Under the pieces are notes generated by a model. The model ran no database searches. It was not told the origin of the DNA and saw only the letters and a list, made by a program, of their open reading frames with translations. From the NCBI RefSeq assembly GCF_002090095.1, contig NZ_BBRJ01000002.1, positions 1,426,817 through 1,490,816 of the forward strand: a stretch of 64,000 bases of DNA. Direction: 5' to 3'. Below, in pieces: positions 47,360 through 57,152 of the stretch. The position numbers and the translations under genes are program-made. Origin of the DNA: Demequina sp. NBRC 110053 (GTDB lineage: Bacteria; Actinomycetota; Actinomycetes; Actinomycetales; Demequinaceae). The stretch's first letter is position 1, and each line of letters opens with the position of its first letter.

Positions 47360-48778
47360 GTGCGCGGAAAGGTGGTCGCGGGGATCGCAATCCCCGCGCT
47401 CGTCCTCGGCGGCGTGGGCGCGTATGCCGTCGCGGACGCGTACGACGTCGTCCCCGGTCTCATCACCAACGAGGCCGCGCCCGTCGCGCCCGCGCCGTTC
47501 CTGACGGCGGCCGCGGTCTCGCCCGCGCCGTCACCGTCGTTCCCCGCCTCGTCGGTGAGCGCCGATGCGCCCGTTCCGTCTCGCTCGATCGTCCAGGCGG
47601 CGGCGGAGCAGGTGCGGGCGGACGAGCGCACCGGCGAGTCGACCAATGTGTCCGTGGTGGATGCTCTCACCGGCGACGTGTACGCGGATGTCTCGGCCTC
47701 CGACGTCCAGGTGCCGGCCTCCACCACCAAGCTGCTGACCGCCGTGGGTGCGCTCGCGGCCCTGGGACCCGACCACCGGATGACGACGTCTCTGGTGTGG
47801 GAGCGCAACTCAGGCGTCCTGACGCTGCTGGCCGGCGGCGACATGCTGCTGGCCGCTGGCGCCGGGCATGGCGGGGCCGGCGAGGACGCCAACGGCTTTG
47901 CGGGGATCGGTGACCTCGTGGCCGCCGCGCTCCAGTCCGCAGACTTCGCTCCTGGTGCACCTGTCTCCGTCCTGGTCGACGACTCCGCCTTCGAGGCCGA
48001 GCCCGTCAACCCGGAGTGGCCTCAGTACGCGCTCGACCAGGGCTACATCGCCCCCGCCACGGGCCTGGCCGTCGACATCGCTCGCATGACCGACGAGCAC
48101 TATGCCCCGCGCTACCCCGACCCCTCCGTCGCCGCCGGCGACGTCCTGGTCGCCGCGCTGCGCGAAGCGGGAGTGCAGGTGGAGGGGGAAGCCGAGCGCG
48201 CATCGGCCCCCGTCAATGGCATCGAGGTCGCCGCCGTTCAGGGCGCGCCGCTGTCCGATGTGCTGTTCCTGCTGCTGCGCGACTCCGACAACACGATCGC
48301 GGAGATCGTGGGGCTCGTGAACGCGCTCGAGACCGGGCGCGCGACCACGCCTGCGGGAGCCGCCGAGGCGACGCGCGCAGGGCTCAGGTCGATCGGGGCG
48401 CCTGTCGACGGCCTGGTGCTGCTCGATGGGGCCGGATTCTCGGAGAACAACCGCATCGCCCCCGCGCATCTGACGGGCGCGATCGTCGCGTCGCTCGATG
48501 CCGAGCCGACTGCGGACCTCCTGGACCTTTTGCCCGTCGGCGGGCTCGAGGGGACGGTGGCCACACGGTTCGCCGGCACCGATGCCGCGGGAGTGCTGCG
48601 CGCCAAGACCGGTTCGCTGACTGGAGTGACCTCCCTCGCCGGCACGGTGCAGACCGCCGACGGGCGGCTGCTCGCATTCGCCGTGCTCGCGGACGGCATG
48701 CCCTACGGGCAGGCCGCGCCCCGGGCCGCGATGGACGAGCTCATCCAGACTTTGGCAGGATGTGGGTGTGAGGACTAG
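47360..48778 (+). CDS. dacB: D-alanyl-D-alanine carboxypeptidase/endopeptidase (PBP4 type)
   Basis: A 472-residue class C penicillin-binding protein that trims or cleaves peptidoglycan peptides outside the membrane. The N-terminal anchor is [20 protein letters not shown]. Motifs are SxxK in [15 protein letters not shown], SxN in [14 protein letters not shown] and KTG in [19 protein letters not shown] at 47360 has GGAGG 6 nt upstream; earlier in-frame codons lack support. TAGTGT at 47332-47337 is a possible -10. Confidence 0.94.
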   Translation: MRGKVVAGIAIPALVLGGVGAYAVADAYDVVPGLITNEAAPVAPAPFLTAAAVSPAPSPSFPASSVSADAPVPSRSIVQAAAEQVRADERTGESTNVSVVDALTGDVYADVSASDVQVPASTTKLLTAVGALAALGPDHRMTTSLVWERNSGVLTLLAGGDMLLAAGAGHGGAGEDANGFAGIGDLVAAALQSADFAPGAPVSVLVDDSAFEAEPVNPEWPQYALDQGYIAPATGLAVDIARMTDEHYAPRYPDPSVAAGDVLVAALREAGVQVEGEAERASAPVNGIEVAAVQGAPLSDVLFLLLRDSDNTIAEIVGLVNALETGRATTPAGAAEATRAGLRSIGAPVDGLVLLDGAGFSENNRIAPAHLTGAIVASLDAEPTADLLDLLPVGGLEGTVATRFAGTDAAGVLRAKTGSLTGVTSLAGTVQTADGRLLAFAVLADGMPYGQAAPRAAMDELIQTLAGCGCED

Positions 48779-48808
48779 GACGCCGCGCATGCGCGCTGAC
48801 GCGCTGCC

Positions 48809-49810
48809 GTGACCGGCCCGCACCCGTCCGTCGCCGCCGTCCGCAACGCGGTCAGGCAGGCCCTCGACGGCTGTGACATCGGCACCCGCGTGTGGGTCGC
48901 CTGCTCGGGAGGGCCGGACTCCCTGGCGCTCGCGGCGGCGACGGGGTACGTGGGCCGCAAGGAGGGCTACCTCACGGGCGCAATCATCGTCGACCACGGG
49001 CTGCAGCCCACCTCGGGGACGGTCGCCGAGCGCGCCGCCGCGGAGGTCCGTCGAGCCGGCATCCACACGGTCTTCATCGAGAAGGTCGTCGTGGGGCGCG
49101 AAGGCGGGCTCGAGGCGGCCGCGCGCAACGCGCGATACCTCGCCCTCAACGCTCGCATCGATGCCGAGGGCGGGCTGAACCCGCACCTGCTGACGGGTCA
49201 CACGATGGACGACCAGGCGGAGACGGTGCTGCTCGCCCTCGCGCGTGGGTCAGGAGCGCGCGCGCTGTCGGGGATCCCCGCGCGACGGGGGCGGATCGTG
49301 AGGCCGCTGCTGTCGCTCCGGCGCAAGGACACCGTGGCCGCTTGCCAGGCGCTCGGGCTCGACCCGTGGCACGACCCCACCAACAGCCACCCTGACGGGC
49401 CCAAGCGGTCGCAGCTGCGCACCAAGGTGATGCCGGCGCTCGTGGACGTGCTCGGGCCTGGAGTGGTGTCCGGGCTCGCGCGCTCCGCCGCGCTGCTGCA
49501 GGCCGACGCCGATGAGCTCGAGAGGCAGGCACGCTCCGCGATGGGAGCGTCGGCTTCGACCGTGCGCGGGGAGGAATGGCGCTGCGACATGCTGGCCGCG
49601 CTGCCCGATGCGATCCGGACCCGCATGATCAAGATGCTCGCCGAGAATCGCGGCGCGGGCCCCCTGGGGGCGTCCCATGTCGCCGCCGTCGACCAGCTCA
49701 TCACCGACTACCGCGGGCAGGGCGCCGTCGCGCTCCCTGGCGGCTACGAGGCCCGCCGCGAGTATGGAAGGCTGGTCATCGTCGACCCCCGTCCCCGGTC
49801 CAAGGAGTAG
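48809..49810 (+). CDS. tilS: tRNA(Ile)-lysidine synthase
   Basis: Modifies C34 of the CAT-anticodon tRNA-Ile to lysidine so that it reads ATA. The 333-residue N-type ATPase has the PP-loop VWVACSGGPDSLALAA, GAIIVDHGLQP, the family HTMDDQAETVLLALARGSG segment, and IVRPLLSLRRKDT with WHDPTNSHPDGPKRSQLR. GTG start. It is downstream of dacB and 3 bp upstream of hpt. Confidence 0.95.
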   Translation: MTGPHPSVAAVRNAVRQALDGCDIGTRVWVACSGGPDSLALAAATGYVGRKEGYLTGAIIVDHGLQPTSGTVAERAAAEVRRAGIHTVFIEKVVVGREGGLEAAARNARYLALNARIDAEGGLNPHLLTGHTMDDQAETVLLALARGSGARALSGIPARRGRIVRPLLSLRRKDTVAACQALGLDPWHDPTNSHPDGPKRSQLRTKVMPALVDVLGPGVVSGLARSAALLQADADELERQARSAMGASASTVRGEEWRCDMLAALPDAIRTRMIKMLAENRGAGPLGASHVAAVDQLITDYRGQGAVALPGGYEARREYGRLVIVDPRPRSKE

Positions 49811-49813
49811 CGC

Positions 49814-50368
49814 GTGGAAGCCCAGTTCGACATGGACGACTTCACCAAGGTGATCGTCAGCGAGAACGACATCTCGCGCAAGCTGGACGCGCTGTCCGAG
49901 CAGATCCGTGCCGACTACGCCGGCAAGGATCTGCTCCTAGTGGGCGTGCTCAAGGGAGCCGTCATGGTGATGGCCGATCTCGCCCGGCGCATGCCGCCCA
50001 CCGTGCAGATGGACTGGATGGCCGTCTCCTCCTACGGATCCGGCACCAAGTCCTCCGGCGTGGTGAGGATCCTCAAGGACCTCGACGCCGACCTCACGGG
50101 TCGCCACGTCCTGATCGTCGAGGACATCATCGACACCGGCATCACCCTGCACTGGCTGCTGGGCAACCTGCGGTCGCGCGGCGCCGCCTCCGTCGAGGTC
50201 GCCTCGCTGCTGCGCAAGCCCGAGGCCGTTCAGGTCGACGTTCCCGTCAAGTACCTGGGCTTCGACATCCCCAACGAGTTCGTGGTGGGCTACGGGCTTG
50301 ACTACGCGGAGTCGTACCGCACGCTGCCGTTTGTGGCGATCCTGAAGCCCAGCGTGTACGGCGAGTAG
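49814..50368 (+). CDS. hpt: Hypoxanthine phosphoribosyltransferase
   Basis: Purine salvage enzyme converting hypoxanthine or guanine with PRPP to IMP or GMP. The 184-residue protein has LLVGVLKGAVMVMADLAR, the MAVSSYGSGTKSSGVV flexible loop and the PRPP motif VLIVEDIIDTGITL. GTG start with AAGGAG upstream, overlapping the tilS end. In the usual order ftsH follows; here a palindromic element and a DUF559 gene intervene. Confidence 0.97.
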   Translation: MEAQFDMDDFTKVIVSENDISRKLDALSEQIRADYAGKDLLLVGVLKGAVMVMADLARRMPPTVQMDWMAVSSYGSGTKSSGVVRILKDLDADLTGRHVLIVEDIIDTGITLHWLLGNLRSRGAASVEVASLLRKPEAVQVDVPVKYLGFDIPNEFVVGYGLDYAESYRTLPFVAILKPSVYGE

Positions 50369-50383
50369 CGACGCCCGCCCCGG

Positions 50384-50480
50384 GACACTCCCGAACAATC
50401 TGAGGCGACACGCCGTCGCGAGACTCACGGACCGCAGCTCTCGCCGGTGTGTCGCGCCGCGCGTGTTCGTGGTTGTCGCC
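50384..50480. repeat. Palindromic dispersed element copy R3 (~97 bp)
   Basis: The left arm GACACTCCCGAACAATC (50384-50400) continues TGAGGCGACACGCC. The inverted right arm (about 50446-50480) reads on the complement as GGCGACAACCACGAACACG and then GCGCGACACACC. Arms are less well matched than in R2, so this copy looks decayed. It begins 15 bp after the hpt stop and 95 bp before the DUF559 gene. Confidence 0.78.
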
Positions 50481-50574
50481 ATCGCGCGTCCGCAGAAGGC
50501 TGCGACTCGCCGTCGTCCACAGGCCGCGCGGCTGACGCTTGCCACCGCGAGCTTGCGCCCGGTGCACTGCCCGC

Positions 50575-51465
50575 GTGGACCCGATCGCAGCCCTGCGCGC
50601 CAGCGGAGGCGTCGCGCGCTGGACCGAGCTGCATGAGGGAGGCGTCTCGCGCTCGGCGCTCCTCGCTGCCGTCCGCGCCGGGGTGGTGCAGCGCCCTCAC
50701 CGTGGGTGCTACGCCTTGCCAGGGACGTCGCGTGAGGCTCAGCTCGCGACGATCTTCCGCGCGGGGCTCGCGTGTGTGAGCGCGTGCGTAGCGTCGGGCT
50801 TGCCAGTGTTCCCTGATCCTGGCCGAGTGCACCTCGCCGTTCCGCGCGATCGTGGGTGTGGCGAGCCGGGTGTCCGTCCCACCTCCGAGGTCCTCCTTCA
50901 CCGGGTCCCGACCGAGCCCGCGACACTGGCTGACCACCTCGACCTCACCGCGTGGTGCCTCTCGCCGCGCGAGCAGCTCGCGCTCGTCGACGCTGCCATG
51001 CGCAGCGGGCAGATGCGCGAGCAGGACCTCGAGCTCTTCCAGCACGGCACCGTGGAGCGACGTGCGTGGCTTGCAGCGAGGGCCGATGCGCGGGCCGAGT
51101 CAATCTCCGAGACGTACGCTCGGGTCGCGCTCGTCGACGCGGGGCTGAGGGTCGTGCCGCAACGCCACTTCCGTGGTGTCGGGCGCGTCGACCTGCTGGT
51201 CGAGGGCGGCGTGGTCGTCGAGCTCGACGGGGCCGCGTACCACTCGGATCCACGGGCGTTCAGCGCGGACCGCGCTCGCGACCGTCGGTTGGCGGTTCGA
51301 AGCATCCCGACGCTGCGGTACACGTTCATGGACGCAGTGCGCAACCCGGCGGCGATCGTGGCCGACGTCATCGCCGTCCTGTGGCGTCAGGGCCGACTGA
51401 CTCCGACACTTCGGAACAATCTGAATCGGGCCGCACGCGAGTCGCGATCGTGGGAGACCCTGTGA
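50575..51465 (+). CDS. DUF559 (Vsr-like) endonuclease-domain protein with AbiEi-type N-terminus
   Basis: A 296-residue protein. The N-terminus (residues 1-50: IAALRASGGVARWTELHEGG, VQRPHRGCYALPG) is a winged helix of the AbiEi antitoxin type. The middle is LPVFPDPGRVHLAVPRDRG and LTAWCLSPREQLALVDAAM. The C-terminal DUF559 domain is of the PD-(D/E)xK/Vsr group, with Glu179 in SISETYAR, Asp206 in GRVDLLV, Glu216/Asp218 in VVVELDG, His223, and RDRRLA. The last 21 residues are encoded inside palindrome R4. GTG start chosen; the frame opens at 50539. It sits in a conserved hpt-ftsH junction and is probably accessory. Target unknown. Confidence 0.8.
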   Translation: MDPIAALRASGGVARWTELHEGGVSRSALLAAVRAGVVQRPHRGCYALPGTSREAQLATIFRAGLACVSACVASGLPVFPDPGRVHLAVPRDRGCGEPGVRPTSEVLLHRVPTEPATLADHLDLTAWCLSPREQLALVDAAMRSGQMREQDLELFQHGTVERRAWLAARADARAESISETYARVALVDAGLRVVPQRHFRGVGRVDLLVEGGVVVELDGAAYHSDPRAFSADRARDRRLAVRSIPTLRYTFMDAVRNPAAIVADVIAVLWRQGRLTPTLRNNLNRAARESRSWETL

Positions 51466-51501
51466 CGGGGTGTCGGGCTCAGGTTGTTCGGAACTGTCCG
51501 G
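51402..51501. repeat. Palindromic dispersed element copy R4 (100 bp), overlapping gene end
   Basis: The left arm CCGACACTTCGGAACAATC (51403-51421) extends through CTGAATCGGG. The inverted right arm (about 51464-51501) reads on the complement CCGGACAGTTCCGAACAACC then TGAGCCCGACACCCC. The left arm is inside the DUF559 reading frame and encodes PTLRNNLNR; the stop codon lies between the arms. With R3 it brackets the gene. Confidence 0.8.
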
Positions 51502-51619
51502 GGGGACGAGGCGATGTGGGTGGCGTCCGCGGTTGAGGAGCGCGGCGGGCCTCGAGCGCCAACGCCGTGAGCGAAACCATTCCGGGCCACTTCACCACTC
51601 GCGTAGGCTCTAGACCACC

Positions 51620-53752
51620 ATGAAGAAGGTCCTGAATCTGCGCGTCATCATCATGCTGGTCCTGCTTGCCGTGCTCATCGGGTGGATGGTGCAGGGCCTG
51701 TTCTCTCCGGGCACGGAGCGCGTGGACACCTCGGCGGGCCTCGAGATCCTCGACACGGGGCTCGTGGACAGCGCGAAGATCGTGGACGGCGACCAGCGCG
51801 TGGAGCTGGGCCTGAGCGAGGACTTCGCCGCGAACCTGCCGGAGGACGCCCCCGAGGCGTGGGCCGACTTCCCTGGCACCGTCGAGTTCTTCTACGTGGG
51901 GCCGCAGGGCGAGCAGATCGTGGACGCCGTGGTCGATGCGGACCTGGCACAGGGCTACAACTCGGAGATCGCGCGGGCGTCCATCTGGGCCACGCTGCTG
52001 CCGACGCTGCTGATGATCCTGGTGCTCGTGGGCGTGTTCTACTTCCTCATGTCGAGCATGCAGGGCGGCGGCGGACGCCTCATGAGCTTCGGCAAGTCCA
52101 AGGCGTCGCAGGTGACGCCCGACACCCCGACCGTGAAGTTCGAGGACGTCGCCGGCGTCGACGAGGCCGTCGAGGAGCTCAAGGAGATCGAGGAGTTCCT
52201 CGAGACCCCGGCCAAGTTCCAGGCGGTGGGCGCGAAGATTCCGAAGGGCGTGCTGCTGTACGGCCCGCCAGGCACGGGCAAGACGCTGCTCGCGCGCGCC
52301 GTGGCGGGCGAGGCCGGAGTGCCGTTCTTCCACATCTCCGGATCCGACTTCGTCGAGATGTTCGTGGGCGTGGGCGCGTCGCGCGTGCGCGACCTGTTCG
52401 AGCAGGCCAAGAAGAACGCCCCGGCGATCATCTTCGTCGACGAGATCGACGCGGTGGGGCGCCACCGCGGCGCCGGCATGGGCGGCGGCCACGACGAGCG
52501 CGAGCAGACCCTCAACCAGATGCTCGTCGAGATGGATGGCTTCGACCTCAACACCAACGTCATCATGATCGCGGCGACCAACCGCCCCGACATCCTCGAT
52601 CCCGCGCTGCTGCGCCCCGGCCGCTTCGACCGCCAGGTGGGCGTCGAGGCCCCGGACCTCAAGGGCCGCCGCAAGGTGCTCGACGTGCATGCGAAGGGCA
52701 AGCCCATCGCGCCCGAGGTCGACCTCGAGGCGATGGCGCGCCGCACGCCGGGCTTCACCGGCGCCGATCTTGCGAACGTCCTCAACGAGGCGGCGCTGCT
52801 GACGGCACGCAAGGATCAGCAGCTGATCGGGCCGCGCGAGATCGACGAGGCGATCGACCGCGTCATCGCCGGCCCGCAGAAGCGCACGCGCGTGATGAAC
52901 GACCACGACAAGTCGGTGACGGCCTATCACGAGGGCGGTCACGCGCTCGTGGCGGCGGCGATGAACCACACCGACCCGGTCACGAAGGTCACGATCCTCC
53001 CGCGCGGGCGCGCGCTCGGCTACACGATGGTGATGCCACAGGAGGACCGCTACTCGAAGACCCGCAATCAGCTGCTCGACAACCTCGCGTACGCGATGGG
53101 CGGCCGCGTCGCGGAGGAGCTCGTGTTCGGCGACCCGTCGACGGGCGCGAGCAACGACATCTCCCAGGCGACCGAGATCGCCAAGCAGATGGTCACGGAG
53201 TTCGGCATGTCCACCGACGTCGGCTCGGTGCGCCTCGCGGGCAGCTCAGGCGAGGTGTTCCTGGGCCGCGACATGGGACACGGCCGCGACTACTCGGAGG
53301 ACCTGGCCGCCCGCGTGGATCGCGAGGTGCGCGAGCTCATGGACAACGCGATGGCGGAGGCCACCAAGGCGCTGCAGACCAACCGCGCGGTCCTCGACAG
53401 GCTGGCGGCGGAGCTGCTCGAGAAGGAGACCCTGGGCGAGGTCGAGCTCGCGGAGATCTTCGCCGACGTCAAGAAGCAGCCCCGACGCAAGCACTGGGTG
53501 AGTGGCGACTGGGCCCCCAAGTCCGCGCCCCGCAAGAAGCCCGTGACCGCGCCGCCGCCTCCCAAGGAGGAGCCGGTGGACGCCATCGTGTCCGAGGCGA
53601 CGGACGTCAGCAGCGCCGATGCGGCTGCCCCCTCTGTGACGGACGTCACGGGCTCTGGGGTCACCGAGGCCGGGGCAGGGTCGAGCGCTACGGGCGGCGA
53701 GTCGCCGCAGCCTGGGACGGGCCCGGCGGCTGACGGGCGCCGCCCCGAGTAG
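51620..53752 (+). CDS. ftsH: ATP-dependent zinc metalloprotease FtsH
   Basis: Membrane-bound AAA+ protease that degrades membrane and short-lived proteins. The 710-residue protein has two helices (residues ~9-27 and ~118-139) flanking an external domain. The AAA+ module has Walker [14 protein letters not shown], Walker [17 protein letters not shown] and the second region of homology. The zinc site is HEGGH in [15 protein letters not shown] ~95-residue Pro/Ala/Glu-rich tail follows. TAGGCT (51604-51609) ends 10 nt before the ATG, so the leader is only a few nt. Confidence 0.98.
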   Translation: MKKVLNLRVIIMLVLLAVLIGWMVQGLFSPGTERVDTSAGLEILDTGLVDSAKIVDGDQRVELGLSEDFAANLPEDAPEAWADFPGTVEFFYVGPQGEQIVDAVVDADLAQGYNSEIARASIWATLLPTLLMILVLVGVFYFLMSSMQGGGGRLMSFGKSKASQVTPDTPTVKFEDVAGVDEAVEELKEIEEFLETPAKFQAVGAKIPKGVLLYGPPGTGKTLLARAVAGEAGVPFFHISGSDFVEMFVGVGASRVRDLFEQAKKNAPAIIFVDEIDAVGRHRGAGMGGGHDEREQTLNQMLVEMDGFDLNTNVIMIAATNRPDILDPALLRPGRFDRQVGVEAPDLKGRRKVLDVHAKGKPIAPEVDLEAMARRTPGFTGADLANVLNEAALLTARKDQQLIGPREIDEAIDRVIAGPQKRTRVMNDHDKSVTAYHEGGHALVAAAMNHTDPVTKVTILPRGRALGYTMVMPQEDRYSKTRNQLLDNLAYAMGGRVAEELVFGDPSTGASNDISQATEIAKQMVTEFGMSTDVGSVRLAGSSGEVFLGRDMGHGRDYSEDLAARVDREVRELMDNAMAEATKALQTNRAVLDRLAAELLEKETLGEVELAEIFADVKKQPRRKHWVSGDWAPKSAPRKKPVTAPPPPKEEPVDAIVSEATDVSSADAAAPSVTDVTGSGVTEAGAGSSATGGESPQPGTGPAADGRRPE

Positions 53753-53761
53753 CGTGGAGGC

Positions 53762-54550
53762 ATGAGCGTCGACAGCGTCCAGCCCGGCAGCGATCCCGGC
53801 GAGCGAGAAGCGTCCGCGGCCGCCGGAGAGGTCTTCGAGGGTCTTCGCTTGGAGGGCGCGGGCCTCGAGACGCCTCCGTCGGTCATCCCGGCGATGACCA
53901 CGGAGGGCGAGCCCGGTCCCGGCGGCAGCCCCGACGGCGCACACCGCCCCGTCGACGCCGAGCCCTCGCGTCCGGGCGCGGCGGAGGGCATCGATCACGC
54001 TCGCGCGGAGGCGGCGGTCCGGGAGCTGCTGCTCGCGATCGGCGAGGACCCCGACCGCGATGGGCTCAAGGACACCCCGGCGCGCGTCGCGCGGGCCTAT
54101 GACGAGTTCTTCGCGGGCCTGTCGCAGGACCCGGGCGAGATCCTCAGCACCGTGTTCGAGCTGGGCCACGAGGAGATGATCCTCGTGAGGGACATCGAGC
54201 TGTACTCGATGTGCGAGCATCACCTCGTTCCCTTCCACGGCGTGGCACACGTGGCCTACATCCCCGGCGAGGACGGCCGCATCACGGGCCTCAGCAAGCT
54301 GGCTCGCCTGGTCGAGGTGTTCGCTCGGCGACCTCAGGTCCAGGAGCGCCTCACCACGCAGGTGGCGGATGCCCTGGTGAAGCACCTCGGAGCCCGCGGC
54401 GTGATCGTCGTGGTCGAGGCAGAGCACCTGTGCATGTCGATGCGCGGCATCCGCAAGCCCGGCTCGCGCACTGTGACGAGCGCGGTCCGCGGCGTCATGC
54501 GTGACGGCGCCACGCGCGCGGAGGCCATGAGCCTCATCGCGGGGCGCTGA
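53762..54550 (+). CDS. folE: GTP cyclohydrolase I with N-terminal extension
   Basis: First step of tetrahydrofolate synthesis: GTP to dihydroneopterin triphosphate. Residues ~78-262 are the conserved enzyme ([20 protein letters not shown]). Zinc ligands lie in [14 protein letters not shown] and in [12 protein letters not shown], followed by [13 protein letters not shown]. The first ~77 residues are a disordered Gly/Pro/Glu-rich extension not usual in the family; the ATG at 53762 has GTGGAGG directly upstream. It is 9 bp after ftsH and begins the fol genes. Confidence 0.95.
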   Translation: MSVDSVQPGSDPGEREASAAAGEVFEGLRLEGAGLETPPSVIPAMTTEGEPGPGGSPDGAHRPVDAEPSRPGAAEGIDHARAEAAVRELLLAIGEDPDRDGLKDTPARVARAYDEFFAGLSQDPGEILSTVFELGHEEMILVRDIELYSMCEHHLVPFHGVAHVAYIPGEDGRITGLSKLARLVEVFARRPQVQERLTTQVADALVKHLGARGVIVVVEAEHLCMSMRGIRKPGSRTVTSAVRGVMRDGATRAEAMSLIAGR

Positions 54551-54554
54551 CCCC

Positions 54555-55403
54555 GTGGCATCGCTGCCCAGCGCGCACCGGACCTTGGTGATGGGCATCC
54601 TCAACGTCACCCCTGACAGCTTCAGCGACGGGGGCCGATGGTCCAGCACCGAGGCCGCGATCGCGCGCGGCATCGAGCTGGCCTCCGATGGTGCGGACAT
54701 CGTCGATGTGGGCGGGGAGTCCACCCGGCCGGGCGCCGAGCGGGTGGAGCCCGGCGAGGAGGTGTCGCGGGTGCTGCCCGTCATCGAGGCGCTCGCGAAC
54801 GAGGGCATCGTCGTGAGCGTCGACACCATGCGCGCCCGCACTGCCCGCGCTGCCGTCGACGCCGGCGCCTGCCTGGTGAACGACGTCTCGGGGGGACTGG
54901 CCGACCCCGACATGGCGCGCGTGGTCGCCGAGCTCGAGTGCGACTACGTCGCCATGCACTGGCGTGCGCACTCGAAGGAGATGAACGCGCATGACCACTA
55001 TGACGATGTGCTGGCCGAGGTCCACCACGAGCTGCTCCAGCGGGCGGTCACGCTCCAGGAGGCCGGGGTCGCGCCCGAGCGCATCATCATCGATCCCGGC
55101 CTGGGCTTCTCGAAGGCAGGCGACTCCAACTGGGCCCTGCTCGCGGGCATGGATGTGCTCCGAGGCTTGGGTCCGCGCATATTGATCGGCGCGAGCCGCA
55201 AGAGGTTCCTGGGCGCCACCATCGGTGCCGGCGACGGGTCAGCACCGCGAGGGGCGGACGATCGCGATGACGCCACCACCGCCGTGACCACCCTCGCGGC
55301 CTTTCACGGCGCATGGGCCGTCCGGGTCCACGAGCCACGACCAGCGCGCGACGCCATCGCCGTCGCGGCCGCTTGGCAGAACGCCACTTCCACGCCAGAG
55401 TGA
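54555..55403 (+). CDS. folP: Dihydropteroate synthase
   Basis: Joins p-aminobenzoate to dihydropterin pyrophosphate. The 282-residue TIM barrel has VMGILNVTPDSFSDGGRW, DIVDVGGESTRPGAERV, CLVNDVSGGLADPDMARVV, IIIDPGLGFSKAGDSNW and LIGASRKRFLG. GTG start 4 bp after folE. It is the target enzyme of sulfonamides in this pathway. Confidence 0.96.
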   Translation: MASLPSAHRTLVMGILNVTPDSFSDGGRWSSTEAAIARGIELASDGADIVDVGGESTRPGAERVEPGEEVSRVLPVIEALANEGIVVSVDTMRARTARAAVDAGACLVNDVSGGLADPDMARVVAELECDYVAMHWRAHSKEMNAHDHYDDVLAEVHHELLQRAVTLQEAGVAPERIIIDPGLGFSKAGDSNWALLAGMDVLRGLGPRILIGASRKRFLGATIGAGDGSAPRGADDRDDATTAVTTLAAFHGAWAVRVHEPRPARDAIAVAAAWQNATSTPE

Positions 55404-55407
55404 GGAC

Positions 55408-57150
55408 ATGACTGTGCACATGCGCCCGTACGTCAAGGACGGCATCGAGCTGGACCAGATCGCGGTCGAGGGGATTCGCGTGGCCGGGTTCCACGGCGTC
55501 AACCCCAACGAGCGCGAGGGGGGTCAGCTCTTCTACGCCGACGTGGTCGCCCATCTGTCGACCCGCGCTGCCGGAGACGGCGACGACCTGTCGAAGACCG
55601 TCAACTACTCGGACCTCGCCGACCGCGCCGCCGAGATCCTCGCGGGATCGCCCTTCCAGCTCATCGAGGCCGTCGCCGCTCACATCGCGCGCGGTGTCCT
55701 CGAGTTCGACGGCGTGCAGTGCGTCGACGTCACCGTGCACAAGCCTCAGGCGCCCCTGCACGTCGAGTTCAAGGACGTCACCGTCACCATCCGTCGTGAC
55801 CTCAAGGACGGTGGACTGTGGGCCGACAAGCGCATCGGCTCGTCGGCCGGCTTCTCGGACGATCCCGGGGCTCCGGGCGGAGCCCATGCCGCGCGCGACG
55901 TCATGGACGAGCGTCCCGCCCAGCCCGCCCGGGCCGTGATCGCCCTGGGCGGCAACCTGGGCGAGGTGGAGCCCACTCTCCGCGAGGCGCTCAACGAGAT
56001 CCACCGGATCAATGGCGTGACCATTCTCTCGGTGTCGCCCCTGGTGAGGTCCGTCCCCGAGGGTGGAGCCGCGCAGCCGGACTACCTCAACGCCGTGGCG
56101 CGCATCGAGACGTCGCTCGCCCCGCGCGAGCTGCTCGCGGCTCTCAACGGCATCGAGATGGTGCACGGCAGGGACCGCACCGTTCCCGGTTCCGCGCGCA
56201 CGCTCGATCTCGACATCGTCAGCTACGAGGGCGTGGTCGGCGAGACTGCCGACCTCACCCTGCCGCACCCTCGCGCGCACCAGCGCGGTTTCGTGGTGCT
56301 GCCGTGGGTGGCGATGGAGCGCGATGCGGTTCTCGAGCCGCACGGCGCGGTCGCAGACCTGGCGCGCAGCGCCCAGTTCGATGGCGTGACGCTCGTCAGC
56401 GCCGAATGGCCCCGCGTGCCAGCGCCGGACGCCCTCGCTCACACTGGCGAGCAGGCTCAGGTCCCCACGGTCGGCCTGGGAGAGGCCGATGCGCCCGTCG
56501 AGTCGAGCGCGCCCGCAGAGCCGGAGCAGGTCCCGCCGGAGACGGTGGTCCCGAGCTTCGAGACGGAGCCGTCAGTCCCGTCGCTCGCGCCCGACGACGT
56601 CGAGCCTCGCACCGCATCGGCTGCGGCGCCGAGCGAGCCCACGCCCATCGTGGATCAGGCACCTCAACAGGCGACGCCCGCCAGCGACCCGCTCGGCTCG
56701 TCGCCGTATGCCGCACCCGTCGAGCAGCGTCCGGTGTCGCCGTACGGCGCACCATCGGCTGGGTCGGCCGACGGCTCCGGCGCGTTCCCGAGCGCCTCGC
56801 TTCAGGGCGGCTCGGTGCCGTCCGTGTCCGCATCGAGCGTCCCGGCCGCCTCCTCGAGCCCGGAGATCTCGACGCCCGGTGCGGTGCCCGCGGCGAGTGA
56901 GCCCGCGGGCGCATCGGCGCCGCCACCGTCAGTGCCGAGCGAGGCGTCCGAGCCCTCGGCCGCCGAGCCGTGGACCGGGCCGAGCGATGTGGAGCCCTCG
57001 TCCGACGCCGAGCCCAGCGCGACGCCGCGGTGGGCGCCGGTGGGCGACGCGGACCAGGAGCAGAGGCCGGGCGTGCCCACGCGCACGTCCTTCGGCGTCG
57101 CACGCCAGACGCCGCCCGCCGGTCCCGAGGGCGCCGGCTCCGCGCAGTAG
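55408..57150 (+). CDS. folKB: Fused dihydroneopterin aldolase and HPPK with a long disordered tail
   Basis: A 580-residue bifunctional folate enzyme. Residues ~14-130 are FolB (IAVEGIRVAGFHGVNPNERE, TVNYSDLADRAAEIL, VTVHKPQAP). Residues ~174-330 are FolK (AVIALGGNLGEVEPTLREAL, VHGRDRTVPGSARTLDLDI, LPHPRAHQRGFVVLPW). After about residue 340 comes a ~240-residue Pro/Ser/Ala/Glu-rich tail without a domain, ending ARQTPPAGPEGAGSAQ. FolB-FolK fusions are known; the tail is unusual. The start is 4 bp after the folP stop. Confidence 0.93.
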   Translation: MTVHMRPYVKDGIELDQIAVEGIRVAGFHGVNPNEREGGQLFYADVVAHLSTRAAGDGDDLSKTVNYSDLADRAAEILAGSPFQLIEAVAAHIARGVLEFDGVQCVDVTVHKPQAPLHVEFKDVTVTIRRDLKDGGLWADKRIGSSAGFSDDPGAPGGAHAARDVMDERPAQPARAVIALGGNLGEVEPTLREALNEIHRINGVTILSVSPLVRSVPEGGAAQPDYLNAVARIETSLAPRELLAALNGIEMVHGRDRTVPGSARTLDLDIVSYEGVVGETADLTLPHPRAHQRGFVVLPWVAMERDAVLEPHGAVADLARSAQFDGVTLVSAEWPRVPAPDALAHTGEQAQVPTVGLGEADAPVESSAPAEPEQVPPETVVPSFETEPSVPSLAPDDVEPRTASAAAPSEPTPIVDQAPQQATPASDPLGSSPYAAPVEQRPVSPYGAPSAGSADGSGAFPSASLQGGSVPSVSASSVPAASSSPEISTPGAVPAASEPAGASAPPPSVPSEASEPSAAEPWTGPSDVEPSSDAEPSATPRWAPVGDADQEQRPGVPTRTSFGVARQTPPAGPEGAGSAQ

Positions 57151-57152
57151 CC

